Assembly (NCBI RefSeq): GCF_009695905.1
Contig: NZ_VUNA01000001.1
Location: 62,001 to 126,000, forward strand
DNA length: 64,000 bases
Reading direction: 5' to 3'
Source of the DNA: Mogibacterium kristiansenii
Lineage (GTDB): Bacteria > Bacillota > Clostridia > Peptostreptococcales > Anaerovoracaceae
Part shown: one piece after another, positions 7,868 through 16,449 of the stretch
How positions within the stretch are numbered: the stretch's first letter is position 1
Layout: the number at the start of each line of letters is the position of its first letter
Made by a program: the position numbers and the translations under genes
Notes under the pieces: generated by a model
What the model was told of the DNA's origin: nothing
The model's input: only the letters and a program-made list of their open reading frames with translations
Database searches by the model: none

Positions 7868-8590
7868 ATGAGAGTATTCATACAAGCAAAAAACGGAACC
7901 CCAACAGATCAGGACCACTTTAATGCGTACATTGGATTCCGGGAAATGGGTTTTGAAACAGTATTTTTTGAAACCTTTGAGGAATTGGCAGAAAGCAAAA
8001 TGGACGATGTGGTGGTGGGATACATCGGTACCGTTGCTGCTCGTTTAAGAGATTTTAACAGAGAAATTGAGGATATGGATTATCCGGAGGTTTTGCGCAA
8101 ATACCTCAAACGTCGCCTGTGGAAGAGTACGGCAAATACGGTAAACTCCAACCCGGAGATGTGGCCTGTTTTTATGAAACCGATTCACAACAAAAAATTC
8201 AAAGGCCGAATTATTCGAGAGCCGGCGGATTTGATCGGATGCGGAAGTTACTATGAGGACTATCCGGTATACTGCAGCGAGGTAAAAGAAATTATCGCTG
8301 AATTCCGGGTGTTCGTTCTGTACGGAGAGATTATCGACGTACGAAGATACGGCGGCCGGTGGGATGTTGCGTGCGATGCGGATGTCGTGGAATCCTGTGT
8401 GAAGGATTTCGAGGGGGCACCGAAGGCATATGCACTGGATTTTGGCGTGACCAAAGATGGTGAAACCATTCTGGTGGAAGTGAACAATACCTGCTCAATC
8501 GGGAGCTATGGATTGGAACCGGTTCTCTATGCCCGATTCCTGTCCGCAAGGTGGGCGGAATTGACCGGAACGACGGATGAGTGCTTTTAA
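7868..8590 (+). CDS. ATP-grasp domain protein (DUF4343-like)
   Basis: 240 residues. The N-terminal third ('FNAYIGFREMGFETVFFE') precedes a linker, then the ATP-grasp parts: 'WPVFMKPIHNKKFKGRII' as the lysine strand, 'IIAEFRVFVLYGEIIDVRRY', 'ALDFGVTKDGETILVEVNN' with the metal-binding Asp/Glu/Asn at the end. ATP-grasp enzymes join a carboxylate to an amine or thiol; the substrate here is unknown. The gene is preceded by GAAGGACGAAGAAGT. It converges with the XRE gene, the two stops being 8 bases apart. Confidence 0.75.
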   Translation: MRVFIQAKNGTPTDQDHFNAYIGFREMGFETVFFETFEELAESKMDDVVVGYIGTVAARLRDFNREIEDMDYPEVLRKYLKRRLWKSTANTVNSNPEMWPVFMKPIHNKKFKGRIIREPADLIGCGSYYEDYPVYCSEVKEIIAEFRVFVLYGEIIDVRRYGGRWDVACDADVVESCVKDFEGAPKAYALDFGVTKDGETILVEVNNTCSIGSYGLEPVLYARFLSARWAELTGTTDECF

Positions 8591-8598
8591 CCGTGCGT

Positions 8599-9168
8599 TT
8601 AATACACTATTTGCATGTGTATATACATAAGCGGTAGGAGACGGAGCAACAGCATTGCACATATCAGAATAATTCCGGTTAGGGCGGTTTCCTTTGATTT
8701 GTCTATCGCTCCTACTATTACTATTCCGGCTGACATCAATACCCCTGCCGTAGGCAGGAACGCATAGCATGCAGTACCGATTACGGAAAAAACGGTTAGG
8801 AACGCAGATATATTTTCGGCAAAAACATCGCCTTTAAGTGAGTACATTCCGTAGAAGATTGCCCAAATAATAAAATGCAAGATACAAATTCCAAATATTG
8901 TGCAGACGATGATTTTTAGTGTTTTAGAAATATCTTTGCGTTTCTTCACGTTGCCGCTATTATCTGATGTTTCTTGCGTAAACGCATCCAAAGAAACATC
9001 GAAAAGTTCTGCCAAACATATTAGATTACCGGTGCTGGGTCTTGATATGCCGCTTTCCCACTTCGATACAGATTGTCTGCTCACACCGATTTGCTCAGCA
9101 ACGTATTCTTGGCTGAGGTGACGCTCATTTCTAAGATTCTTAATTCGGTTCCCTAGATTCGTGTTCAT
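8599..9168 (-). CDS. XRE-family regulator with membrane tail
   Basis: 189 residues. An N-terminal helix-turn-helix (residues 5-60, 'RHLSQEYVAEQIGVSRQSVS' then KWESG) is joined to a polar linker, then four hydrophobic segments starting at about residue 83. Membrane-anchored XRE proteins of this size in Firmicutes are often repressors tied to a neighbouring transporter or stress system. AAGGAGG precedes the ATG and a consensus promoter lies upstream. Confidence 0.8.
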   Translation of the reverse strand: MNTNLGNRIKNLRNERHLSQEYVAEQIGVSRQSVSKWESGISRPSTGNLICLAELFDVSLDAFTQETSDNSGNVKKRKDISKTLKIIVCTIFGICILHFIIWAIFYGMYSLKGDVFAENISAFLTVFSVIGTACYAFLPTAGVLMSAGIVIVGAIDKSKETALTGIILICAMLLLRLLPLMYIHMQIVY

Positions 9169-9212
9169 CGTAAACCTCCTTCGTCGTCTGTATCAACAGA
9201 TTACTACATCCG

Positions 9213-9241
9213 TCAATAACCTGCAACCAACTTTATGTCAA
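9213..9241 (-). promoter_or_regulatory. Sigma-A promoter of the XRE gene
   Basis: On the minus strand TTGACA (complement of 9236-9241), a 17-base spacer and TATTGA (complement of 9213-9218) lie about 45 bases before the XRE start. The remainder of 9242-9346 is AT-rich and probably holds the promoter of the alcohol dehydrogenase. Confidence 0.6.
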
Positions 9242-9346
9242 CTATTGAGTGCATATTAAAAAGATTTCATATACTGTCTGATACTTGAATTTATACCTTT
9301 ACAGCGATATATTGTTTTTATGAAAAGAGAACAGGAGGAAAACAGT

Positions 9347-10516
9347 ATGAACAGTTTTATCTACGATATTCCGACAAAGGTGTACTTTGGCGAGAATCAG
9401 CTGGGTCATCTGGGGGAAGAACTGGGCAGGTACGGGAAAAAGGTACTGCTCACCTATGGAGGCGGTTCGATTAAAAAATCCGGACTCTACGACAAGGTAG
9501 TGGCGGAAATAAAAAAAGCGGGATTGGAGCTTTTTGAGTTGTCCGGCATCGAACCGAATCCGAAAGTCTCTTCGGTGAGGGCCGGTGCGGAGCTTTGCAA
9601 AAAAGAAGGCATCGAGGTGCTTCTGGCGGTGGGCGGCGGATCCGTCATCGACTGCACAAAGTTCATCGGGGCAGCGACTTTCTATGATGGGGATGCATGG
9701 GATATTCTGGAAGAAAAAGCAGAGATTACCCGGTGCCTCCCGATTCTCGACGTCCTGACGCTTGCCGCTACCGGGTCCGAAATGGATTCCGTTGGGGTAA
9801 TCAGTAATTCGGAGACAAAGGATAAAATCTGTCAGGGATCTCCCTTGATGCAGCCGAAGGTTTCATTCCTGGATCCAACGGTTACCTATACCGTCAGCCC
9901 TTACCAGACGGCTTGCGGTGCGGCGGACATGCTCAGTCATGTGATCGAAGTTTATTTTAATATGAACAAGGACCTCTACATGCTGGACACCGTGATGGAA
10001 GGTTTGATGAAGACGATTATCAAGTACGCTCCCGTTGCCATGGCGCAGCCGGATAATTACGAGGCAAGAGCGAATCTGATGTGGGTTTCGTCCTGGGCGA
10101 TTAATGGTTTTGTGGAGGGCGGAAAACGTCAGTCTTGGAGCTGTCACCCGATGGAACACGAGCTGTCAGCCATTTACGACATCACCCACGGATTGGGACT
10201 GGCGATTCTGACGCCGAAGTGGTTGGAGTATTGCCTGAATGAAACCACTGCATCCAAATACTACCAATTCGGTTGCAGTGTATTCGGTCTGGATGCATCC
10301 CTCGAGCCAATGGAAGTTGCCAAGAAGAGCATTGCCCTTGTGGAAGAATTCCTGTTCCGGACCTTAGGTCTGAAGAGCCGCCTGTCGGAAATCGAAATCG
10401 ATGACAGCAATTTCGAAGTGATGGCAGCGAAGGCAGTTCGGTTGGGCAATCTTGGGAATGCTTTTGTGCCGCTGGATAAAAATGACGTTATAAATATTTT
10501 CAAGATGTGCCTGTAA
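9347..10516 (+). CDS. Iron-containing alcohol dehydrogenase
   Basis: 389 residues of the group III (Fe-dependent) alcohol dehydrogenase family, BdhA/YqhD type. It has a Rossmann-like N-terminus ('TKVYFGENQLGHLGEELGR'), the NAD(P) loop 'VGGGSVIDCTKFIG', 'TLAATGSEMDSVGVISN', and metal ligands in 'ADMLSHVIEVYF' and 'HPMEHELSAIYDITHGLGLA'. It reduces aldehydes to alcohols in the cytosol, a way to reoxidise NAD(P)H during fermentation. The start at 9347 has AGGAGG 7 bases before; the in-frame ATG at 9320 lacks a site. A terminator follows. Confidence 0.88.
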   Translation: MNSFIYDIPTKVYFGENQLGHLGEELGRYGKKVLLTYGGGSIKKSGLYDKVVAEIKKAGLELFELSGIEPNPKVSSVRAGAELCKKEGIEVLLAVGGGSVIDCTKFIGAATFYDGDAWDILEEKAEITRCLPILDVLTLAATGSEMDSVGVISNSETKDKICQGSPLMQPKVSFLDPTVTYTVSPYQTACGAADMLSHVIEVYFNMNKDLYMLDTVMEGLMKTIIKYAPVAMAQPDNYEARANLMWVSSWAINGFVEGGKRQSWSCHPMEHELSAIYDITHGLGLAILTPKWLEYCLNETTASKYYQFGCSVFGLDASLEPMEVAKKSIALVEEFLFRTLGLKSRLSEIEIDDSNFEVMAAKAVRLGNLGNAFVPLDKNDVINIFKMCL

Positions 10517-10530
10517 GCAGTTCATAGAAG

Positions 10531-10565
10531 AGTCCTTGCGTAATGCAAGGGCTCCTTTTCTGTTG
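10531..10565 (+). terminator. Rho-independent terminator
   Basis: GAGTCCTTGC pairs with GCAAGGGCTC (one G-T pair, short loop) followed by CTTTTCTGTT. It ends the alcohol dehydrogenase transcript. The repeat array starts directly after it. Confidence 0.75.
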
Positions 10566-10960
10566 CATCAAATTTCGGACGCATGACCGCCGGTAACCTG
10601 CGAAGACTTGGTGCAAGAAAGTCTGCAAAGGCTTATGGTTTCGTTCCCTTTGCACCAAGCCTCGGACACATCTCCGCCGGCAACCGGCGAAAACTTGGTG
10701 CAAGAAATCCCGCAAAGGCTTATGATTCGTTTCCTTTGCACCAAATTTTGGATGCATTTTCGCCAGCACCTTGCGAAAACTTGGTGCAAGAAATCCCGCA
10801 AAGGCTTATGGTTTCGTTTCCTTTGCGCCAAATCTCGGACGCATGACCGTCGGTAACCTGCGAAGACTTGGTGCAAGAAAGTCTGCAAAGGCTTATGGTT
10901 TCGTTTCCTTTGCACCAAGCTTCGGACGCATCTCCGCCGGCAACCGGCATGGATTTGGTG
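10566..10960. repeat. Array A of 86-87 bp hairpin repeats (four full, one partial)
   Basis: TTGGTG begins at 10608, 10695, 10781, 10868 and 10955, a period of 86-87 bases. Each unit has a 50-51 base module opening TTGGTGCAAG and closing TTTGCACCAA (or GCGCCAA), so the outer 8-10 bases pair. The inside is conserved (CCCGCAAAGGCTTATG or GTCTGCAAAGGCTTATG). Modules are joined by about 36 bases containing CGCCGGCAACCGGCGAAAAC or close variants. Minus-strand frames stay open because the period permits it, but no start site or protein pattern supports coding. The same family, reversed, occurs at 49345-49566. Confidence 0.85.
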
Positions 10961-11039
10961 AAAAAGCAAAAAGTATGGTATAGTTTCCTTAAAGTAACGT
11001 AAGTAATGCCCGAAAAAGAAAAACGCGGAGGGACAGAAG

Positions 11040-11687
11040 ATGAAAGTAATCGACTTAACGCATACGATTCGTGAAAACATGCCGGTATACCCCGGGACGG
11101 AGCCGCCGAAGTTAAGTCCAACCAGCTCGTACGAGAGCGACGGGTTCAAAGAAACACTGATGCAGATGTACACCCACACGGGGACGCATATGGATCCTCC
11201 GGCACATATTTTTTCGGGGAGAACCACGCTGGATGAATTTCCGGTGGATCAGTTCATCGGGAAGGCGCTGGTCATCGACTGCAGAGAACTGAAAGAAGGT
11301 CAGGCCATTACCATGGATTGCATTCGCCGAGCCGGAGAGAAAGCCGAGCAGGCGGATTTTCTGCTGTTCAATCTGGGCTGGGACTGTCGATGGGGGACTG
11401 CAGGATACTTTGGGGAATACCCGTGTATAGATGAAGAAGTAATGGCATACATCCTGTCCGGAAATTACAAGGGAATAGGATTTGACGTAATCGGGTTGGA
11501 TCCCATCTCGGATGAAAAATTGATTCGCCATCATCGACTTTTTGAAGAGAAGGATATTGTAAATATTGAGAACCTCAAGAACCTGAATCTGTGCGGAACG
11601 GATTTGTTTTGGTTCAGTTGCTTTCCGCTGAAGGTGGAGAATTGCGACGGTTCACCGATTCGCGCTGTTGCCTGGTTTGAGCAGTAA
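11040..11687 (+). CDS. Cyclase-family metal hydrolase (kynurenine formamidase-like)
   Basis: 215 residues. The N-terminal 'VIDLTHTIRENMPVYPG' and the metal motif 'THTGTHMDPPAH' (H-x-G-T-H-x-D-x-P-x-H) define the cyclase/arylformamidase family. 'FNLGWDCRWG' and 'GIGFDVIGLDPIS' match further core motifs. Members cleave amide or cyclic substrates using Zn or Mn. The substrate is unknown, with no tryptophan-degradation genes beside it. GCGGAGGGA precedes the ATG. Confidence 0.82.
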   Translation: MKVIDLTHTIRENMPVYPGTEPPKLSPTSSYESDGFKETLMQMYTHTGTHMDPPAHIFSGRTTLDEFPVDQFIGKALVIDCRELKEGQAITMDCIRRAGEKAEQADFLLFNLGWDCRWGTAGYFGEYPCIDEEVMAYILSGNYKGIGFDVIGLDPISDEKLIRHHRLFEEKDIVNIENLKNLNLCGTDLFWFSCFPLKVENCDGSPIRAVAWFEQ

Positions 11688-11774
11688 TCGCTGAAAATCT
11701 CAAATATCAACCGCAGGTATGTGTGAATGGATTTCAGCTTGCGGTAGATTAAGAGCGGAAAGGAGGTTGCTCTC

Positions 11775-12383
11775 ATGGATCAAGATAAAATCGGAAAGTT
11801 TATTGCAGAATGCCGAAAGGAGAAATCGTTCACTCAGGCGGCCTTAGCTGAGCAGCTGGGGATTACCGACCGAGCCGTGTCAAAGTGGGAACGGGGAAAG
11901 AACATGCCGGACCTTTCGATAATGCCAGACCTGTGCGAATTGCTGGGAATCAGTGTTAATGAATTGCTGACCGGAGAGCACATCGAGATGGAAGATTACA
12001 GAAACACAGCGGAACAGAACCTGTTGGAGCTGACAAAAAAGGAAATGCTGAACAACAAGAAGCTGCTTTCGTTGGAAAAGGTCATCGGATACACGAGCAC
12101 CGTTTCCTTTATGCTGTTGATTTTCTCGGCATCCTTTGCGGTGGATGACGTAAAGTGGCGAGTGGGAATGATTCTGATGGGAAGCATCATCTTTGCGACA
12201 GGGATGGTATACTGCCTTCGAATTGAGCACGATGCCGGATACTATCAATGCCCGAACTGCGGATGGAAATACGTGCCGTCCATGAAAGCGGTGTTTTTGG
12301 CTCCTCATATAGGACTGAGCCGAAAAATGACCTGTCCCCATTGTGGAAAACGTGGATACCATAAGAAAGTTCTGACGAAATAA
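11775..12383 (+). CDS. XRE-family regulator with membrane segments and zinc ribbon
   Basis: 202 residues. The helix-turn-helix (residues 8-60, 'FTQAALAEQLGITDRAVSKW') is followed by an acidic linker, two membrane segments (about 100-140) and a C-terminal zinc ribbon with CPNCG and CPHCG pairs. This three-part architecture occurs in Firmicutes regulators of unknown signal. AAAGGAGG precedes the ATG. It stands alone downstream of the cyclase gene. Confidence 0.8.
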   Translation: MDQDKIGKFIAECRKEKSFTQAALAEQLGITDRAVSKWERGKNMPDLSIMPDLCELLGISVNELLTGEHIEMEDYRNTAEQNLLELTKKEMLNNKKLLSLEKVIGYTSTVSFMLLIFSASFAVDDVKWRVGMILMGSIIFATGMVYCLRIEHDAGYYQCPNCGWKYVPSMKAVFLAPHIGLSRKMTCPHCGKRGYHKKVLTK

Positions 12384-12622
12384 TTTGACTGAATTACTCC
12401 TCTGCTTTTAGCATAGGCCTATATCAAAACAAAAACTGAATTGGTTTGCCGGCAGCTTCCGAGTTGCCGGTGTTTTTATGGAGAAACGGATTCCGAATAT
12501 GAGCTATAACGAAATTTGATGGATAGTCGTGTATACTTTTCAATGCAATTGTGCTAGAATATAAAGAGCGATGAAAGTTTATTGTTTGTGCCAACAATTT
12601 TCGAAGGAGGGAATGGAGTATC

Positions 12623-13369
12623 ATGAATGGAGATCCATCCAACAAGAAAAATCAATTTATCTATACGCTGTTCTATTCGGTTCTGGTAGTGCTGACGGCA
12701 CAGATTAATGTGCATCTGTTCACCCGGAACTTTGTTGCGTCAGCGGGTGTTATCGTGTTTGCATTGCTGATGCTGCTCTTAGATGAGTTTGCCGCAATGC
12801 CGGTGATGTTTCTGTCGGCCACCGGCGTGATGGTGACCCGTTCCATCGCCGGTGCGGGCAAGGTGCTCACCTCTGCGGAAATCTGGAAAACGGGAATGCC
12901 GGAGTTTGTATTCTACATTGTGTTCGGCGTAGTAATTTACCTTCTGTACAACTACGTATATTCGGAAGGGCGGAGCTGGACCCTGTTCATCGTCCTGTTT
13001 GTTCCGGATTTTGCGGCCAACCTGGCGGAGCTGTACATTCGAATCGGCAGCGAGATGGGGAACGCCTCCACGATATTCGCATTGCTGCTGATTGCGTTTG
13101 TGAGAACGGCAATTATATTGGCCATTTATCGGGTTATCTTGAGATACGGAATTCGAATCACGCGGATGCCTCGAAGCGGTGTGGAGGTTGTGGACGGAAA
13201 AGCCTATAAGGTGAATGCGAGCGCCGGCGAGGTAGATGAAAGCATGTCAGATGCGGCGGAAACCGCAAGGGCTCTGTATAACAAGCTTTCGGCAAGCAAG
13301 GCACCGTCAGAACTGACGGAAAGAGCGCAGGCTTTGGCAGAGGAACTTGAAAATATTTCCGCGAAGTAG
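12623..13369 (+). CDS. Uncharacterised membrane protein with helical cytosolic tail
   Basis: 248 residues. Five to six hydrophobic segments fill residues 12-175 and a soluble, alanine/glutamate-rich helical tail follows ('YNKLSASKAPSELTERAQAL'). It resembles the sensor half of a membrane signalling protein without the output domain, or a permease accessory; no family was recognised. GAAGGAGGGAATGGAG precedes the start. The PTS-type permease begins 28 bases after its stop, suggesting one transcript. Confidence 0.6.
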   Translation: MNGDPSNKKNQFIYTLFYSVLVVLTAQINVHLFTRNFVASAGVIVFALLMLLLDEFAAMPVMFLSATGVMVTRSIAGAGKVLTSAEIWKTGMPEFVFYIVFGVVIYLLYNYVYSEGRSWTLFIVLFVPDFAANLAELYIRIGSEMGNASTIFALLLIAFVRTAIILAIYRVILRYGIRITRMPRSGVEVVDGKAYKVNASAGEVDESMSDAAETARALYNKLSASKAPSELTERAQALAEELENISAK

Positions 13370-13397
13370 AGTGTTGGTAAGGTTTTGGAGGAAATGA

Positions 13398-14411
13398 ATG
13401 GTTACGATTATTTCTGGAATTGCACTGCTTTTGATTACATTAGCGGCTTTTTCCCTGTTTAGTTTGAAAATGCCCAAGGGGCAGGCCGCGATGTCCGGCA
13501 TGGCAAACGCGGCAGTGGCAACCTTCTTGGTGGAAGCGATTATGAGTTATATTGCCGGCGATCTTTTCGGTATTTCGTTTTTTAAAGATGTGGGCTCCAT
13601 TGCCGGCGGAATGGGCGGCGTAGCGGCAGCGGCCTTGGTGCCCATGGGTATGGGTGCCAGTCCGGTACTGTCCATGTGTGCCGGAGTTGCCGTGGGCGGA
13701 TACGGAATTCTCCCGGGCTTTATTGCCGGCTACGTGGTGGGCCTAATCGGACCGGTCATCGAGAAAAAACTTCCGGAAGGGCTGGACGTCATTGTGGGCG
13801 CTCTGGCTGTTGCTTCGGTGGCAAGAGCCATTGCGGCATTCGTGAATCCGGGGGTGACGATGGTGCTTTCGATTATCGGAAAAACAATTACGGAGGCGAC
13901 CCTCACATCCCCGATCATCATGGGATTCCTTCTGGGCGGAATTATCAAGATGATTTGCACCTCCCCACTGAGTTCCATGGCCCTTACCGCTATGTTGGGA
14001 CTGACCGGACTTCCGATGGGAATTGCCGCCGTGGCTTGCTTCGGCGGATCCTTTACCAACGGAACGATTTTCAAAAGACTTCACTTTGGAAATAACGGAA
14101 ACGTGATTGCGGTCATGCTGGAGCCGCTGACTCAGGCGGATATCGTCACCACCCATCCGATTCCAATCTACGGTTCCAACTTCTTCGGCGGCGGAATTGC
14201 CGGAGTGGGCGCCGCGATGCTGGGCATTGTGAACAACGCACCGGGCACCGCCTCCCCGATTCCGGGAATGCTGGCCCCATTTGCCTTTAATGCACCGGGC
14301 AAGGTGGTAATGGCGCTGGCCATCGCGGCAGTCGGTGGCGGAATTGCCGGATTTATCGGAAGCATCGTGTTCAAGAAATTTGATGAAGGCGCGAAATCGG
14401 TGAGAATCTAG
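13398..14411 (+). CDS. PTS-type EIIC sugar permease-like protein
   Basis: 337 residues, very hydrophobic, glycine- and alanine-rich, about 9-10 membrane segments. 'GVAVGGYGILPGFIAGYVVG', 'PIIMGFLLGGIIKMICTSPL' and 'THPIPIYGSNFFGGGIAGVG' resemble the stand-alone EIIC-like membrane proteins of Firmicutes. No EIIA or EIIB gene is nearby, so phosphotransfer is unproven and it may be a plain transporter. The stop codon overlaps that of traX on the other strand. Confidence 0.75.
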   Translation: MVTIISGIALLLITLAAFSLFSLKMPKGQAAMSGMANAAVATFLVEAIMSYIAGDLFGISFFKDVGSIAGGMGGVAAAALVPMGMGASPVLSMCAGVAVGGYGILPGFIAGYVVGLIGPVIEKKLPEGLDVIVGALAVASVARAIAAFVNPGVTMVLSIIGKTITEATLTSPIIMGFLLGGIIKMICTSPLSSMALTAMLGLTGLPMGIAAVACFGGSFTNGTIFKRLHFGNNGNVIAVMLEPLTQADIVTTHPIPIYGSNFFGGGIAGVGAAMLGIVNNAPGTASPIPGMLAPFAFNAPGKVVMALAIAAVGGGIAGFIGSIVFKKFDEGAKSVRI

Positions 14412-15148
14412 ATGTTGAAGTAGAACCGGAGCAGTCCCAGAATGAGCAGGTGCACCGGATAGAACAGGTAGTTCAGCAATTTGGACTGCTTTCCTCGCTC
14501 GCCGTTGTAGGTCAGGGTGAGACCGAGACCCAGCAGTGCCCAAGGTTCTTTTACCACGGAGAGGTATCCGAAGAGAATTCGCGGGAACGGATGGTTCCGG
14601 AATAGGTAAAAAAAGTAGGACATCAGGATGCCGTTGTAATCGTAGTCCAGGCTGCAGAACATGGCCAGGAGGCACATGATGGCGACCACCGGAATGGAAA
14701 TGAGGAACCACAGCCATTTCTTCTCGTCGCCGATTTTCTCGCGGATGACATCCACAATCCAAATGGTCACCAGCATGAAGGCCAGGGTGAACATCACGTT
14801 GTTCCAGCGCCAGTTCATGAGTTCCTTTGTGGTGAAGAGGTCGAACGGAACCTCGGAAATGACGCCAAACAGCAGGAGGTTTCCCAGGTAGTGCCAGCGA
14901 CTGTGGGTGCGGTAGAATCCTTCCACCAGCATAAAAGCAAACAGCGGAAAGGCAATGCGTCCCAGGATGTCGAAGATGTTGCTGAGGTACAGCAGCTTTC
15001 CGCTGTCCAGATTCGGGTAGATCATGCTCTTGTTGAAATGGTCGATGAACATGGAAATAAATGCGATGTATTTCAGCTGCGCGTTGGACAGCTTTTTAAT
15101 TCTTTCCAAGACCGGTCGCTGAGCAGGGGTTGTGCCTGCCGGCGGCAT
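14408..15148 (-). CDS. TraX family membrane protein
   Basis: 246 residues with about seven membrane segments. 'LKYIAFISMFIDHFNKSMIY' near the start, 'IFDILGRIAFPLFAFMLVEG' and the C-terminal 'KLLNYLFYPVHLLILGLLR' are typical of TraX proteins. The family is named for F-pilin acetylation, but chromosomal Firmicutes copies are of unknown role, perhaps envelope acylation. It converges with the EIIC gene so that CTAG at 14408-14411 supplies both stop codons. Confidence 0.85.
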   Translation of the reverse strand: MPPAGTTPAQRPVLERIKKLSNAQLKYIAFISMFIDHFNKSMIYPNLDSGKLLYLSNIFDILGRIAFPLFAFMLVEGFYRTHSRWHYLGNLLLFGVISEVPFDLFTTKELMNWRWNNVMFTLAFMLVTIWIVDVIREKIGDEKKWLWFLISIPVVAIMCLLAMFCSLDYDYNGILMSYFFYLFRNHPFPRILFGYLSVVKEPWALLGLGLTLTYNGERGKQSKLLNYLFYPVHLLILGLLRFYFNI

Positions 15149-15346
15149 GTTGTTCTGAGTTATATTTTTTCTCCTTATACTTTTCTTTTTTCGTGTGAAC
15201 GAAATTGAAAAATTTCACGTATGCAATAGTATATAGTATAAACGAAACTTTTGATGCCTCCGGGGTGTTGGGTATATTTTTTTTATTTGGAGTTTGCTTC
15301 CCGGAAGTGAAATGCTTCCGGATTGAAATTGTATGGGAGAAGAACT

Positions 15347-16333
15347 GTGAGAAAAACCACTGTGATAAAAACAACGAAAAAGCGCAGGCGCCGGGCCGCG
15401 TTCCTGCTGATTCTTTTGATAACCGGGATTGCGGTCCTGAAGTCCGGCATTGTGACGAAGAGGATTCAGCGGGAAGAGACGAAGAAGGCGGTGGCAGCGG
15501 AAGTGGAGGCGCTTCACGAAAAAGCGAACCGGGACGGAATCGTGGAGGAAACACCGGATCCTTATTTTATCCGCAAACAGCCCGGCTATTCGTATCCGAA
15601 GCCGAAGCTGATTCAGTACGATTCCGGGATCACCCACACCCGCCGACACGCAATGGTCTTCCTCCCGGCGGACTACGATGCGGCGAAAACCTATCCGGTG
15701 CTGTACCTGCTCCATGGCTGGGGCGGAAGCCACCGGACCTGGGCGAACAAAAAAGCGAATATCATCCTGCAGAACCTGTATTACTTTGAGGACGTTCCGG
15801 AAATGATTGTGGTGTGTCCCAACAGCAACGTAAATGCGGCGGAAAGCGTGGAAGGGCTGTCCTTTACGGAAAGCCTAGAGCCTTTTGACGCTACGCCGGA
15901 AGAGGTGGTGAAATATCTGAAGCCCTATATCGAACGTCATTTTTCGGTAAAAAAAGGTCGGAAGAGTACGGCGGTGGCCGGCAATTCTCTGGGGGGACGA
16001 AATGCGCTGGCGTTGGCGTACAAATATCCGAAGCAGTTCGGCTCGGTGGGCAGCTTTTCCCCTTCCGTTTCCGTGGAAGCGGCGAATGGCACCGGACTCA
16101 AAGCACCCCTGCGAGATTTAAATCTGCCGAAGAACAAGAATCGGCCCTTTGATGTGTTGATGGTGATGGTGGGACGTTCCGACAAGGTCTGCGGAAATGT
16201 TTCCTATGAACTGGACCGATATATGAAGGCGCAGAACATTTCCCACGATTTCTACGACACGGCGGGCGGCCACGAAACTACCGTGTGGCAGAACGGGCTG
16301 TACAATTTCGCCAAGAAATTGTATAGAAAATAG
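15347..16333 (+). CDS. Membrane-anchored alpha/beta-hydrolase esterase
   Basis: About 328 residues. A basic N-terminus (RKTTVIKTTKKRRRR) and one membrane segment form a signal anchor. The catalytic domain follows, with 'VLYLLHGWGGSHRTW' as oxyanion region, nucleophile Ser in 'VAGNSLGGRNALA', the Asp in 'MVGRSDKVCG' and His in 'TAGGHETTVW'. This matches the esterase D/feruloyl-esterase group acting outside the membrane, perhaps deacetylating wall glycans. GTG 15347 is preferred, with GGGAGAAG before it; TTG 15323 has no site. Confidence 0.8.
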   Translation: MRKTTVIKTTKKRRRRAAFLLILLITGIAVLKSGIVTKRIQREETKKAVAAEVEALHEKANRDGIVEETPDPYFIRKQPGYSYPKPKLIQYDSGITHTRRHAMVFLPADYDAAKTYPVLYLLHGWGGSHRTWANKKANIILQNLYYFEDVPEMIVVCPNSNVNAAESVEGLSFTESLEPFDATPEEVVKYLKPYIERHFSVKKGRKSTAVAGNSLGGRNALALAYKYPKQFGSVGSFSPSVSVEAANGTGLKAPLRDLNLPKNKNRPFDVLMVMVGRSDKVCGNVSYELDRYMKAQNISHDFYDTAGGHETTVWQNGLYNFAKKLYRK

Positions 16334-16449
16334 CAATAACGCGGGTGTTAATTTTCGGCGATAATCAATTGGAAGGGGCCCTCGGAACAGGATAACACTA
16401 ACTTATATTTACGCTTATGAAAGGCACAAAGAAAAGGAGAAAAGGGAAA

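Noticed and set aside
10566-10960. A CRISPR array
   Set aside because: The paired modules are 50 bases and the joining segments are related to one another, not unique spacers; no cas genes are near.
10500-11227. Overlapping open frames on both strands across the repeat array at 10.6 kb, up to 219 codons
   Set aside because: The frames exist because the repeat unit is low in stops and has a period of 86-87 bases; no ribosome site, start or protein family supports them.
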